A stretch of 64,000 nt of DNA from Hoeflea sp. 108 (GCF_000372965.1 NZ_KB890024.1:4924304-4988303); one strand, 5' to 3'. Counted from the first letter of the stretch, positions 8,614 through 20,640 are shown. Translations and numbers: made by a program. The notes: generated from the sequence alone by a model not told the origin.

Positions 8614-10059
8614 CTAAAGCACCGGTCCAAGCATGGCGATGGCGTTGTTCCAGACCTGGCGCGACCTGCTCCACTTGGCGACCATGCGATCGCTGATGAA
8701 GACCGACGACTCGATATAGTTCTGCTGCCGCGCCCGCACCTCGCTGGTCACGTTGATGTCGTGCAGCAAGATGTTGTTCTCGAAATTCAGCTCGAAACTG
8801 CGCCGATCGAGATTGGCCGAACCGATCAGCGTCACCTCGCCATCGACGGTCAGCGTCTTGGAATGCAGCAGCCCGCCTTCATATTCGTGGATGTTTACGC
8901 CGGCATCGAGCAGCTCGCGATAGTAGCTGCGGCTCGCGGCGGCGACGATCCAGGAATCGTTGCGGCGGGGAAAGACGATCGTCGTTTCGACGCCGCGATG
9001 GGCGCAAGCGCAAAGCGCTGCCTGGATCGGCTCGTCCGGCACATAGTAGGGCGTGGTGACAATAAGCTCTCGCCGCGCCGAATTCATCAGGGCGATGAAC
9101 ATTTCCGGCATGGCCGAATAACGCACGGCAGCCCCCGTCCCCACCACCTGCGCCGTGAAACCGGGGCCGGCAAGCAGGTTCACCGCCCGCAGCAACGGGC
9201 TCAGGTCTTCCTTGACATGGGCCATCCAGTCGCTGGCGAACAGGTGCTGGTTCTGCCGCACCACCGGCCCCTCGAAGCGCATCATCACATCGACCCACGG
9301 CGCATAGTCTGCCTTGATGGCGAAGGCCGGGTCGGCGCAGTTCTGGCTGCCACAATAGGTGACGCGGTTGTCGACAACGGCGATCTTGCGGTGATTGCGC
9401 ATGTCGATGCGCCCCTTGAGCGGGCGCAGCAGCGGATTGCCCACCGGGAGCGCCCGCGCCAGCTTCACCTTCGCGGCCGCCATCGCCTGCCAGTGCTCCG
9501 AGCGCAGCAGAAGGCGCGAGCCGATGTCGTCGACAATCACCCGGCAGGTCACGCCGCGCCTCGCCGCGCGCTTGACCGCTTCGACCATCTTCAGCCCGTT
9601 GGTGTCGGGCAGCCAGATGTAGAATAGCAGGTGCACATGGTCGGTGGCGGCGTCGATGTCGGCCACCATCGCATCGATCGCCTTGTCGGAATCGGCCATC
9701 AGTTGCGCCTTGTTGCCGCCGACCGCTGGATAGTTGCTGATCGACTGGCCAACCCGGAACAGCGGCGCATAGCGCTCGGGGATCGGCGGCTGTCCCTCGG
9801 ACAAGCCCATTTCCGTAAGCGAAGGCAAGCGCTTCAGCGCATCGCGCAGCCGCGCAATACGGCGACGGCCGACATTGGTGTTGCCGAACAGGATGTAGGC
9901 AGCCACACCGACGATGGGCGCGACGATGATCACCACCACCCATGCCAGGCGCGAAGCCGGCTCACGATGCGGACGCAACAGCGCGCGGATGCAGTAGAAA
10001 ACCTGCAGCGCTATCGGCAGCACGACCAGCGCCCAGCCCATGTAACCAGATGTGCTCAT
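8614..10059 (-). CDS. cls: Cardiolipin synthase (phospholipase D superfamily)
   Basis: About 481 residues. Two N-terminal membrane helices (residues about 5-65, the second ending in AAYILFGNTN) are followed by two PLD/HKD active sites: HRKIAVVD in the middle and HSKTLTVD near the C-terminus. This is the ClsA layout; the enzyme condenses two phosphatidylglycerols, or phosphatidylglycerol plus phosphatidylethanolamine, into cardiolipin at the inner membrane. The start at 10059 (MSTSGYM) is chosen because GGAGG lies just upstream; an in-frame ATG at 10095 would add 12 residues without that signal. A second PLD-type protein lies at 57134-58681. Confidence 0.88.
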   Translation of the reverse strand: MSTSGYMGWALVVLPIALQVFYCIRALLRPHREPASRLAWVVVIIVAPIVGVAAYILFGNTNVGRRRIARLRDALKRLPSLTEMGLSEGQPPIPERYAPLFRVGQSISNYPAVGGNKAQLMADSDKAIDAMVADIDAATDHVHLLFYIWLPDTNGLKMVEAVKRAARRGVTCRVIVDDIGSRLLLRSEHWQAMAAAKVKLARALPVGNPLLRPLKGRIDMRNHRKIAVVDNRVTYCGSQNCADPAFAIKADYAPWVDVMMRFEGPVVRQNQHLFASDWMAHVKEDLSPLLRAVNLLAGPGFTAQVVGTGAAVRYSAMPEMFIALMNSARRELIVTTPYYVPDEPIQAALCACAHRGVETTIVFPRRNDSWIVAAASRSYYRELLDAGVNIHEYEGGLLHSKTLTVDGEVTLIGSANLDRRSFELNFENNILLHDINVTSEVRARQQNYIESSVFISDRMVAKWSRSRQVWNNAIAMLGPVL

Positions 10060-10288
10060 CCAGCCTCCGGCCTCCAAGGGAAGACGCCAACCCATAGCAG
10101 ATTGTTACCGCGACAAGCCACTTGTAGGAGCTCGGTCTTGCCTGTCATGCTGCCGGCCGGGCGAAACCGCAATCAGGATGGGTGCCTTGCGATTATTTCC
10201 CGCAATGGTTGTTGATATTGCCCCTTCTTGATGCAATGTGCCGCCGCGACCAGACGCCTTGCCCTGCCCGGCCTTTCAGGGATTACGC

Positions 10289-11587
10289 ATGCACAAGAAA
10301 CTACAGGACCTCCCGACTTCTTCGGTCAACTCCAGGCTGACGCTGGGTGGCATGGCTCTCAGCGAACTGGCGCCGGAGCCGGTTGCCTACCCGCTCGTGA
10401 CCTTCATTATCCGCAACTGGAACTACGGCCGCTTCGTCGGCGCGGCAATCAGGTCTGTTCGCAACCAGGACTACCCCAACCTCGAAGCCATCGTCGTCGA
10501 CAACGGCTCGACCGACAACAGTCGCAGCGAGATCGAAGCGGCCATAGGCGACGATCCACGATTCAGGACGATCTGGCTCGATCGGAACCTCGGCGGGCTG
10601 GCTGCCGGCCTCGCAGGATTGCATGCCGCACGTGGTGACTTTGTGTGTTTTGTCGATTCGGACGACTATGTGTTCACCGATTTTGCTTCGACCCACGTCC
10701 AGGCGCATCTCGCGCTGGCGGGCAGGGCGGCTTTCACCTCTAACTCGGTGATCGAAGTCGACGGCGACGGCGGGATAGTGTCTCTGGATGCGAGGCTAGG
10801 CCCTTCATCGTCAGATCCATCCTTCTGCCCCGAATGGGCGGTGCCAAGGCTCTCCGAAGTGTCGGACCAAAAATTCAACCATCTCCTGCAAGGCTTGGCG
10901 GTGTTTGACCCCTGGCAGGGCGGCTGGCCATGGTCGCCTGGCACTGCGAATATGTTCCGTCGCGCCGCACTGGACCTATCAAGGCCCAGGATAGCTGACG
11001 ACCAGATGTTCGGGCTGGCTGCCGACGGGCATTTCTGCATGCTTGGCCATGCGCTGGGCGGGTCGGCGACTATCAACATTCCGCTGTCGGCCTATCGTCA
11101 ACACGGCGCAAATTCCTTTGCTGGAAGCTCGGCTATAAAAGCCATGTGGCAGGCCACGGGCCCGGCAACCCAGCACTTCGCAAAGCGGCGGCGAGAAGCA
11201 TTGCGCGTTCTGGTCGAGCAAGCGGAGCTGTTTGTCCCCCGCATTGGGACAGCTCGCTTCTGGTCGTCGCTAGCTCACGTACTGGGCACCAACGGCAGTT
11301 CGCCCAAACAGGATTTCGATCTGCCCGAAACGCGTTCCGTCATTTCTGAAAACCTCGACCACCTGTTCGCGGCCTTCGGCAAATGGCGCACACTGCGGAA
11401 GCTGAGGGTCATGATGTCGAGGAATGCCTTGCATTCGACCCTGCGAGACAGCCGACACAGGGATTTCGCCACTTTGTACGGGCCAGGGATGGCCGGGGTG
11501 GAGATCGCTGCCTTTGCAGAGCAACTCAAGCGCAAGTTGCGCTCGCTGCGTCGACGTCCTCGATCAGCCCCGTCTGCATGGAACTAA
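10289..11587 (+). CDS. Family 2 glycosyltransferase
   Basis: A 432-residue protein with a GT-A fold N-terminal half: FIIRNWNYGRF, the VVDNGSTDNS loop, and the metal-binding DSD in CFVDSDDYVF. It should transfer an activated sugar to a glycan or protein; donor and acceptor cannot be read from the sequence. The C-terminal 180 residues resemble nothing I can name. It is transcribed alone, with no polysaccharide genes nearby, and its base composition is lower than its neighbours (31 of 60 bases are G/C at 10621-10680), hinting at acquisition. The start at 10289 is the ATG after CAGGGA; an in-frame ATG at 10238 is possible. Confidence 0.75.
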   Translation: MHKKLQDLPTSSVNSRLTLGGMALSELAPEPVAYPLVTFIIRNWNYGRFVGAAIRSVRNQDYPNLEAIVVDNGSTDNSRSEIEAAIGDDPRFRTIWLDRNLGGLAAGLAGLHAARGDFVCFVDSDDYVFTDFASTHVQAHLALAGRAAFTSNSVIEVDGDGGIVSLDARLGPSSSDPSFCPEWAVPRLSEVSDQKFNHLLQGLAVFDPWQGGWPWSPGTANMFRRAALDLSRPRIADDQMFGLAADGHFCMLGHALGGSATINIPLSAYRQHGANSFAGSSAIKAMWQATGPATQHFAKRRREALRVLVEQAELFVPRIGTARFWSSLAHVLGTNGSSPKQDFDLPETRSVISENLDHLFAAFGKWRTLRKLRVMMSRNALHSTLRDSRHRDFATLYGPGMAGVEIAAFAEQLKRKLRSLRRRPRSAPSAWN

Positions 11588-11607
11588 CCGACCCTCTCGA
11601 CATATTG

Positions 11608-11627
11608 ACATAAAGATGTCTTTATGT
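11608..11627 (+). promoter_or_regulatory. Palindromic operator upstream of metH, SahR-like
   Basis: ACATAAAGATGTCTTTATGT has exact 9-base arms (ACATAAAGA/TCTTTATGT) around TG and lies 34-53 bases before the metH ATG. It overlaps a TTGACA hexamer at 11605-11610 that could be a -35 box. The form matches, as I recall it, the site of the S-adenosylhomocysteine-responsive ArsR-type regulator SahR, which controls methionine-cycle genes in proteobacteria. No sahR gene is in the window. Confidence 0.7.
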
Positions 11628-11660
11628 GACAGCGCATTGCTGTCGCCGAAAGGACGTAAA

Positions 11661-15455
<3,795 letters not shown>

Positions 15456-15507
15456 TTGCCGGCTTCGCGGCTTGCGCGCTTGACCGGCGCGCCACTATAG
15501 CGTGCCG

Positions 15508-15692
15508 CACGGTTATGGTTCTCCCGCCTCTGGGCGGGAGCTAAGAGGGAATTCGTAGAAGCCGAAGCTGCCCCGCAACTGTAAGCGGCGAGCCACATTG
15601 CCCACCGCGTCACTGGCATGAAGCCGGGAAGACAGGCGATGAAGCGACGACCTGCGAGCCAGGAGACCTGCCTGACCAAGTGAGGTTCCGTG
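15508..15692 (+). ncRNA. Adenosylcobalamin (B12) riboswitch
   Basis: All hallmark blocks are present in order: CTAAGAGGGAATTCG (15541-15555), the core GCCCCGCAACTGTAAGCGG (15570-15588), AAGCCGGGAAGACAGGCGA (15620-15638), and the B12 box GCCAGGAGACCTGCC (15658-15672). CACGG (15508-15512) can pair with CCGTG (15688-15692) as the closing stem, and CTCCCGCC/GGCGGGAG forms an internal hairpin. It follows metH by about 50 bp and reads toward the broken gene at 15792-16175. It cannot control metH, which lies upstream. Riboswitches of this class usually shut genes off when B12 is plentiful. Confidence 0.93.
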
Positions 15693-15791
15693 GGCGGGGT
15701 GTACCACAGGGACGCGGTTGAATCGGTTGCCGTTCCGGCGCCGTTCGGCCTGCGTTACCGCACTCCCGCTCCGGCTGGTCAGGGATTGCAG

Positions 15792-16175
15792 GTGTCGAAC
15801 TCAACCGAAAACAACTCCGTGCCACACCGCATGTGCTGCTCGTCGCAAAGTCCGCCTTTGCCGCAGCCCCCCAAGCAGATGCAGCAACTTACCGACCTCG
15901 CAGCCGCGCTGCCCGGCGTCGCCGGCGCCAGCTTCGGCTTCACCGAGCAAGGCACGCCGTCACTGCGCGAGGTCCTTGGCTCGCTGCGGGCAGCCGGCGC
16001 CTCCGTCATCCAGGTCTTTCCGGAAGGCACCTATTATGGCGGTGTCACCGAGGCAGCCGTCGACCGAATCGTGTCGGAACATCTGCTCGGCGGCAGCATC
16101 GTCGACGACTTCGCTTACCAGCCCACCGGCCGCAAGCAGACACTGCGCCCGCCCTTTCCCGCCGAGTCCAGCTAG
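15792..16175 (+). pseudogene. Remnant of a CbiX/(2Fe-2S) ferredoxin-type cobalamin gene, frameshifted and internally deleted
   Basis: Downstream of the B12 riboswitch, the expected first strand of a CbiX domain (TPHVLLVAKSAFAAAP) is read in the frame beginning 15824. The rest (QQLTDLAAALPGVAG, then SLREVLGSLRAAGASVI) is in the next frame. One extra C in the C6 run at 15875-15880 accounts for the shift. The peptide then jumps to QVFPEGTYYGGVTEAAVDRI and AYQPTGRKQ, the typical end of a thioredoxin-like ferredoxin. The rest of the CbiX domain and the Cys-rich Fe-S segment are missing. An open frame from GTG 15792 does span the region, so a short altered protein could still be made. Confidence 0.6.
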
Positions 16176-16208
16176 ATTCATAGAAACTGCGCGCCGAAAG
16201 AAAGCCGG

Positions 16209-17561
16209 CTAATCACTTGATCGAAATGAAAGGCGGAGGCATGCCCCTTTCGCAGTCTCCATAACCGCGACCTGCCCCCCGTGCAGCGCCATGATCTCGC
16301 GCACCAGGTTGAGTCCCAGCCCGGCGCCGCGCCCATCGGACCTGAGGCGGTTGAACGGTTCGAAGATGGCCTTGCGCTGGTCGGCGGCAATGCCTTGCCC
16401 CTCGTCACAAACCTCGACGAAGCCGGCCGCCCCCACGCGTACCGTGATGACGCCCCGGCGTCCGCCATGATCGATGGCATTTTGCACCAGATTGGTCAGC
16501 GCCCGTTCGAGCGATGTCTGGTCACCCTCTACCGGAACTGTCTCCACCTCGGGCTCGAACGACATGTCGTAACCCGCCGCGAGCGCCAGCGGCCCGAGAT
16601 CGAACACCACCTGCTTGGCCATGGCGACGAGATTGACCGATGCAAACCGGTTCCCCTTCTGGTCGAGCCGCTGCAGATCGAGCAACTGCCCGGCGAGCGT
16701 GGTCAGCCGCGCCGCATCCTCGAGCAGCTCTCTCTTGTCCGCGCCTGCCGGCAGCGCCGAGACACGCGCGTTCAGGATGGCGATCGGCGTGCGCAATTCA
16801 TGCGCGGCCTGGGCGAGGAAGTGCTGATGGCGCTCGTACCCCGCATCGAGACGCCGGAGCGCATCATTGACGGCGCTGACAAGCGGACCGATTTCGACCG
16901 GCACCTCGTTCACCGGCAGCTGCACACCGCGCTTGTCGAACTCGATGCGCGTGGCCTGTGACACAGCCTGCCCCAGGCCCGCCAGCGAACGGCGCACGAC
17001 AAGCGGTGTGGCAACCATCGTCGCCAGCGCCATGAGACCGATCACCGGCAAGATCACCGAAATGAACCCACCCGAGACACCCGCAAGCAAACGTTGGACG
17101 GACATCCGGCCTTGCGTGCCGGTCAGGATCTGCACCTTGCCGGCAGCGGTATCGGTCCATTTGACGATCGCGTCGGGCTTGGCTTCGTCGCCGAGCGGAT
17201 GGCCCAACCGTGCGTCGTTCAGCTGCTCGATGATACCGGCGACGGGCGCATAGACAGGTGGTATCGTGCCTTCGCTCAAGCGGTGTCCCGTCTTGTCGCG
17301 CATGACGAACCACAGGCCAGGTGCATGCGTCCTGAGCCGCGCCAGTTCCGATGTCGGCGCAAGGGCGAGCCCGCCATTGGCGTCCCGCACCACGGCATCC
17401 GCAAGCACATCGAGGCTGCCGCCCTCATAATCGTCGACGAGATAGCCTGTGCCCCACAGGGCAGCGACGATCAGCACCAGGAACGCCGCGATCATGGCCG
17501 CCTGCAGCGTCACCATTCGGCTGACCAGAAGCCACTTGAGCGACGGCGGCCTTGTTGCCAT
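16209..17561 (-). CDS. Two-component sensor histidine kinase
   Basis: A 450-residue membrane kinase. Transmembrane helix 1 (about 18-40) and helix 2 (about 165-190) flank a periplasmic sensor of about 120 residues; a HAMP linker follows. The H-box is AAHELRTPIAIL with the phospho-His near residue 255; the N-box is NLVQNAIDHGG, then DEGQGI and GAGLGLNLV for ATP binding. It is the EnvZ/QseC class. The ATG start shares a base with the regulator stop (TGATG), so the two are translated together. The signal is unknown; the divergent lipid and DedA genes suggest an envelope stimulus. Confidence 0.9.
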   Translation of the reverse strand: MATRPPSLKWLLVSRMVTLQAAMIAAFLVLIVAALWGTGYLVDDYEGGSLDVLADAVVRDANGGLALAPTSELARLRTHAPGLWFVMRDKTGHRLSEGTIPPVYAPVAGIIEQLNDARLGHPLGDEAKPDAIVKWTDTAAGKVQILTGTQGRMSVQRLLAGVSGGFISVILPVIGLMALATMVATPLVVRRSLAGLGQAVSQATRIEFDKRGVQLPVNEVPVEIGPLVSAVNDALRRLDAGYERHQHFLAQAAHELRTPIAILNARVSALPAGADKRELLEDAARLTTLAGQLLDLQRLDQKGNRFASVNLVAMAKQVVFDLGPLALAAGYDMSFEPEVETVPVEGDQTSLERALTNLVQNAIDHGGRRGVITVRVGAAGFVEVCDEGQGIAADQRKAIFEPFNRLRSDGRGAGLGLNLVREIMALHGGQVAVMETAKGACLRLSFRSSD

Positions 17562-18235
17562 CACGGCGTCTCGCGCAACAGATAGCCGACGCCGCGAATG
17601 CCGCTGATGACGACGCCAGCATCGGCGTCCACCAGCTTGCGGCGAACCCTGGAGATATGGGTGTCGAGCGCATTCGACTCGATGTCGTCGTTCATGCCGA
17701 AGACCGCTTCCATCAGCGTTTCGCGCAGCACCATGCGGCCCATACGCCGCATCAGCGCCTCGAGCACCAGCAATTCCCGCCGGGGCATGCGCAGGTGAAT
17801 GCCTCCGACATGCGCTTCGCGATGGGTGAAGTCGAACGACATGCGGCCGACATTGGCGACGTCGGGCTGCAGGTTGACCGGCCGCCGCATGATGGCCCTC
17901 AGTCGCGCCAGCAGCTCCTCGAAGGCAAAAGGCTTGCCGAGATAATCGTCGGCCCCGCTGTCCAGGCCGGCAACCCGGTCGATCAGATCGCCCTTTGCCG
18001 TCAGCACCAGCACCGGCACCACATTGCCGTTGGCCCGCAGCGACCTGACGAGCGAGAGCCCGTCTCCGTCGGGCAGCCTCCGGTCCAGCACCACCACGTC
18101 GTAGATGTCCCTGTAGAGAGCGGCTTCCGCATCCGCGAGGCTGGCCACGTCATCGACGACCATGTCGTGGCGAACCAGCCCACTGCGCAGGACCCCGACC
18201 ATGGCCTGCTCGTCTTCCACCAAAAGCACGCGCAT
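17561..18235 (-). CDS. OmpR/PhoB-family response regulator
   Basis: A 224-residue regulator. The receiver domain (1-118) has the acid pocket Glu7-Asp8, phospho-acceptor Asp51 in VVLDRRLPDGDG, Thr79 and Lys101 (GKPF). The winged-helix domain (about 125-220) ends in the standard SRVRRKL and IRGVGYLL motifs. The start is the ATG giving MRVLLVEDEQ; the frame continues upstream into the intergenic region, but nothing there resembles a receiver. It is co-transcribed with the kinase and probably binds the paired inverted repeats in its own upstream region. Confidence 0.92.
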   Translation of the reverse strand: MRVLLVEDEQAMVGVLRSGLVRHDMVVDDVASLADAEAALYRDIYDVVVLDRRLPDGDGLSLVRSLRANGNVVPVLVLTAKGDLIDRVAGLDSGADDYLGKPFAFEELLARLRAIMRRPVNLQPDVANVGRMSFDFTHREAHVGGIHLRMPRRELLVLEALMRRMGRMVLRETLMEAVFGMNDDIESNALDTHISRVRRKLVDADAGVVISGIRGVGYLLRETP

Positions 18236-18289
18236 CAATCCGCTCCGCCGCTCGCCCGGATGGTTTAGCCGCTCGGCCACATGGTTGCA

Positions 18290-18391
18290 TTGAGAAAACC
18301 TGTCATGCCACCCGCAACAGGGCGTTCCCGCCCTCACCGGCAACAAGGCACCCCAGTTTGCGAAATCCTTTTGCCTGACAGGTTTTCTCAA
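18290..18391. promoter_or_regulatory. Widely spaced perfect 16-bp inverted repeat between divergent genes
   Basis: TTGAGAAAACCTGTCA at 18290-18305 is repeated exactly in inverse orientation as TGACAGGTTTTCTCAA at 18376-18391. The centres are 86 bp apart, roughly eight helical turns. It lies between the response-regulator gene (leftward) and the methyltransferase gene (rightward), one copy near each start. This is the expected arrangement for a shared operator pair, possibly with DNA looping. The binding protein is inferred to be the adjacent response regulator. Confidence 0.6.
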
Positions 18392-18508
18392 TCCGGGCGT
18401 GTGACCTCTCCGGCCCTCAACTGGATAGGACCCAATCAATGCTGCCTGCCACCTGCGGCCTCACGGTCGAACGACAACCCGCGCCCTTTTCTCACACCAT
18501 TGTCGTGG

Positions 18509-19093
18509 ATGGCCAGAATGTCGCTCGCTGATATTCCACCCTTCTTCCTGGCCTGGCTTCGCAATCCGCGCAGCATCGCCGCCGTAGCCCCGTCGGGCGC
18601 CCGTGTCGCCGACCTGATGACACAGGACATAAACGCTGCCACAGGACCCGTCCTCGAGCTGGGGCCAGGCACCGGCTCGTTCACCTATTCTCTGCTCCGG
18701 CGCGGCGTCCGCGAAAGCGACCTGACACTGGTCGAATTCAGCGCCGATTTTGTGGAGCTGTTGAAAAAGCGATTCCCGCGGGCGCGCGTACTCAAGATGG
18801 ACGCGACGCGGCTCGGCGACATCGCCTTGTTCGACCGGGCCACAACAGGCGCGGTGGTCAGCGGGCTCGGCTTCCGCGCCATGCAACCCCAGCAGCATGC
18901 CGCCATCCTGGCCGGCGCATTCAAGCACCTCAGGCCCGGCGGCGCCTTCTACCAGATCACCTACGGCCCGCGCTGTCCTGTACCCACTTCCGTGCTCGGC
19001 CAGCTGAAGCTCGCCTCAGCCTTTGTCGGCCGGACCCTCTGGAACGTGCCGCCGGCCTCGGTCTACCGGATTGAGAGGTGCAATGAGCGCTGA
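18509..19093 (+). CDS. Phospholipid N-methyltransferase-like SAM methyltransferase (PmtA type)
   Basis: A 194-residue class I methyltransferase. The N-terminal FFLAWLRNPRSIAAVAPSG matches the conserved start of rhizobial PmtA-type enzymes, and motif I VLELGPGTGSF is at residues 48-58. PmtA converts phosphatidylethanolamine to phosphatidylcholine in three methylations at the membrane surface. The similarity supports a lipid substrate, but a relative with another target is possible. The start is uncertain: ATG 18509 (MARMS) or 18518 (MSLAD); neither has a strong ribosome site. The stop overlaps the DedA gene by 11 bp. Confidence 0.7.
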   Translation: MARMSLADIPPFFLAWLRNPRSIAAVAPSGARVADLMTQDINAATGPVLELGPGTGSFTYSLLRRGVRESDLTLVEFSADFVELLKKRFPRARVLKMDATRLGDIALFDRATTGAVVSGLGFRAMQPQQHAAILAGAFKHLRPGGAFYQITYGPRCPVPTSVLGQLKLASAFVGRTLWNVPPASVYRIERCNER

Positions 19094-19703
19094 TGTGTCG
19101 ATCGACATGCCACAAGGCGTCGCGATGCTGCTGAGCTTCGGGCTTGCCGGTATCTTCTGCCTCGCCATAGCCGAGAAATTCGTGCCGCTGTTTCCCTCCT
19201 ACATCCTGCTGATGCTGCTGGGATTGACAGTGCCGGACGGCCCGGCTCTGCTGTTCACCATCGTTGCCACGACGCTCGGCTCGGTGTTCGGCGGGCTTGG
19301 CTGGTATGCAATTGGCTGGACGCTCGGTCCACAACGGGCCCGCGCGGCCGTCAGCCGCTACGGCAGGTTCGTGCTGCTGAAGCTGGCCTTCTACGATCGG
19401 CTGACGGACGGCTACCGCCGCAATCATTTCTGGGTGACGCTGTCGGGCCAGGTCGTTCCGGCGGTTCGCATCTACCTGGCCCTGCCGGCCGGTGCCCTGC
19501 GGCTCGACCTCAAGACGTTCCTGGCAGCGACCACGCTTGGCTGCCTGACGTGGAACGCCCCGTTCCTGTGCCTGGGCTTTGCCTTGCGCAGCAGCGGACA
19601 CGATCTTGCTCAGATAGGCTTCTGGGCCGCCTGCACGGTCGTCGGGCTGGAAGGCTTGATCTTGCTTGCCGTTCGCAGACGAAAAGCCGCCGTGCGGCCA
19701 TAG
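19083..19703 (+). CDS. DedA-family inner-membrane protein
   Basis: A 206-residue SNARE-associated/VTT-domain protein with several hydrophobic helices. It has the conserved E-F-x-P-x-x-P pattern (EKFVPLFPSY) near residue 34 and a variant of the family loop G-x(2)-P-x-V-R-x(4)-LPAG (GQVVPAVRIYLALPAG). DedA proteins are linked to undecaprenyl-phosphate or phospholipid flipping and to resistance to cationic peptides. The ATG at 19083 lies inside the end of the methyltransferase gene, with GAGAGG just upstream, so the two form an operon. Confidence 0.85.
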   Translation: MSADVSIDMPQGVAMLLSFGLAGIFCLAIAEKFVPLFPSYILLMLLGLTVPDGPALLFTIVATTLGSVFGGLGWYAIGWTLGPQRARAAVSRYGRFVLLKLAFYDRLTDGYRRNHFWVTLSGQVVPAVRIYLALPAGALRLDLKTFLAATTLGCLTWNAPFLCLGFALRSSGHDLAQIGFWAACTVVGLEGLILLAVRRRKAAVRP

Positions 19704-19739
19704 GCAACCAGTCAGCTTTGCCGGACCCCAGAAACGACG

Positions 19740-19765
19740 AAGGCCGCGGTGTTAGCCGCGGCCTT
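19740..19765. terminator. Hairpin between converging DedA gene and tRNA-Gly
   Basis: AAGGCCGCGG/CCGCGGCCTT, a perfect 10-bp stem with a 6-base loop. It has no long T tract on either side but sits where transcripts from both directions must end. Confidence 0.6.
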
Positions 19766-19778
19766 ATCGTGGAGTAAT

Positions 19779-19853
19779 TGGAGCGGGTGAAGCGATTCGA
19801 ACGCTCGACCCCAACCTTGGCAAGGTTGTGCTCTACCCCTGAGCTACACCCGC
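19779..19853 (-). tRNA. tRNA-Gly (anticodon GCC)
   Basis: Read leftward, the 75-nt gene starts GCGGGTGTAGCTCAGGGGTA and ends with an encoded CCA. The acceptor stem is GCGGGTG/CACCCGC (7 bp). The anticodon arm CAACC-TTGCCAA-GGTTG presents GCC. The T loop GTTCGAATC is canonical. It decodes GGC/GGU, the main glycine codons in this GC-rich genome. Confidence 0.97.
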
Positions 19854-20064
19854 TCGCCGCGGCTCGTCGCCGCAACGGCTGCTATATGGCCGAAGACCGC
19901 GGCGAATGCAACAGGGAAAAACCGCTCTTTTTTGAACTTTTTTCGAGAGCCCCCGCAAACCCATATTTCCCCTCGGGAAGCTTCCCCGATTGGCAAAGCC
20001 GGGCTTGTGTCGAAAGCCGGCTTTGCCCATAAACCTCGCGCAACGGCAATTCCCGGAAAACCCG

Positions 20065-20577
20065 ATGACCGCCACGACAGCCCCCAAGACCCGTGCCGAA
20101 CTGCTCGCCTATCTGGCGGAACTCGGCATTTCCGTCACCACCCATGACCACCCGCCGCTGTTCACCGTCGCCGATTCGCAGGCCCTGCGCGGCGCGATCC
20201 CAGGCGGCCACACCAAGAACCTGTTCCTCAAGGACAAGAAGGACAATTTCTTCCTGGTGACCGTCGACGAAGACGCCAATGTCGACCTCAAGCAGATCCA
20301 CCAGCTGATCGGCGCCGCAAGCCGTGTTTCCTTCGGCAAGCCCGAGGCGCTGATGGAACTGCTCGGCGTCATCCCGGGAGCCGTCACCGTGTTTGGCCTC
20401 ATCAACGATACGGCAGGTAAGGTGAAGGTCGTGCTCGACGCGCCGTTGATGGAAAACGCCACCATCAACGCCCACCCGCTGACCAATGAGGCAACGACGT
20501 CGATCGGTCGCGACGAACTGTTGCGTTTCGTCAAGGCAACGGGCCACGATCCTGTTATCTTGAAAGTCTCGGCCTGA
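20065..20577 (+). CDS. YbaK/ProX-type aminoacyl-tRNA deacylase
   Basis: A 170-residue YbaK/EbsC-fold protein. It contains FTVADSQALRG, the GGHTKNLFLKDKK segment with the conserved catalytic-type Lys near residue 53, and the GAVTVFGLIND loop near 110. This combination marks ProX (PrdX), a free-standing domain that hydrolyses mis-charged Ala-tRNA(Pro). It acts in the cytoplasm beside prolyl-tRNA synthetase. The ATG at 20065 is the first codon of the conserved region; the upstream frame is intergenic. Confidence 0.85.
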   Translation: MTATTAPKTRAELLAYLAELGISVTTHDHPPLFTVADSQALRGAIPGGHTKNLFLKDKKDNFFLVTVDEDANVDLKQIHQLIGAASRVSFGKPEALMELLGVIPGAVTVFGLINDTAGKVKVVLDAPLMENATINAHPLTNEATTSIGRDELLRFVKATGHDPVILKVSA

Positions 20578-20640
20578 TCGCCACATGGTGGCTGAACAGC
20601 CCCTCCGAACGCCGGCCGGCAACACATCGAAAGAGTGAAG

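Noticed and set aside
15508..15692. Riboswitch considered as the regulator of metH
   Set aside because: It lies after the metH stop and points the other way relative to that gene; it can act only on downstream sequence.
15690..16175. Treating the region after the riboswitch as an intact gene starting at 15690
   Set aside because: That start lies in the riboswitch closing stem, and the recognisable CbiX strand is in a different frame from the rest.
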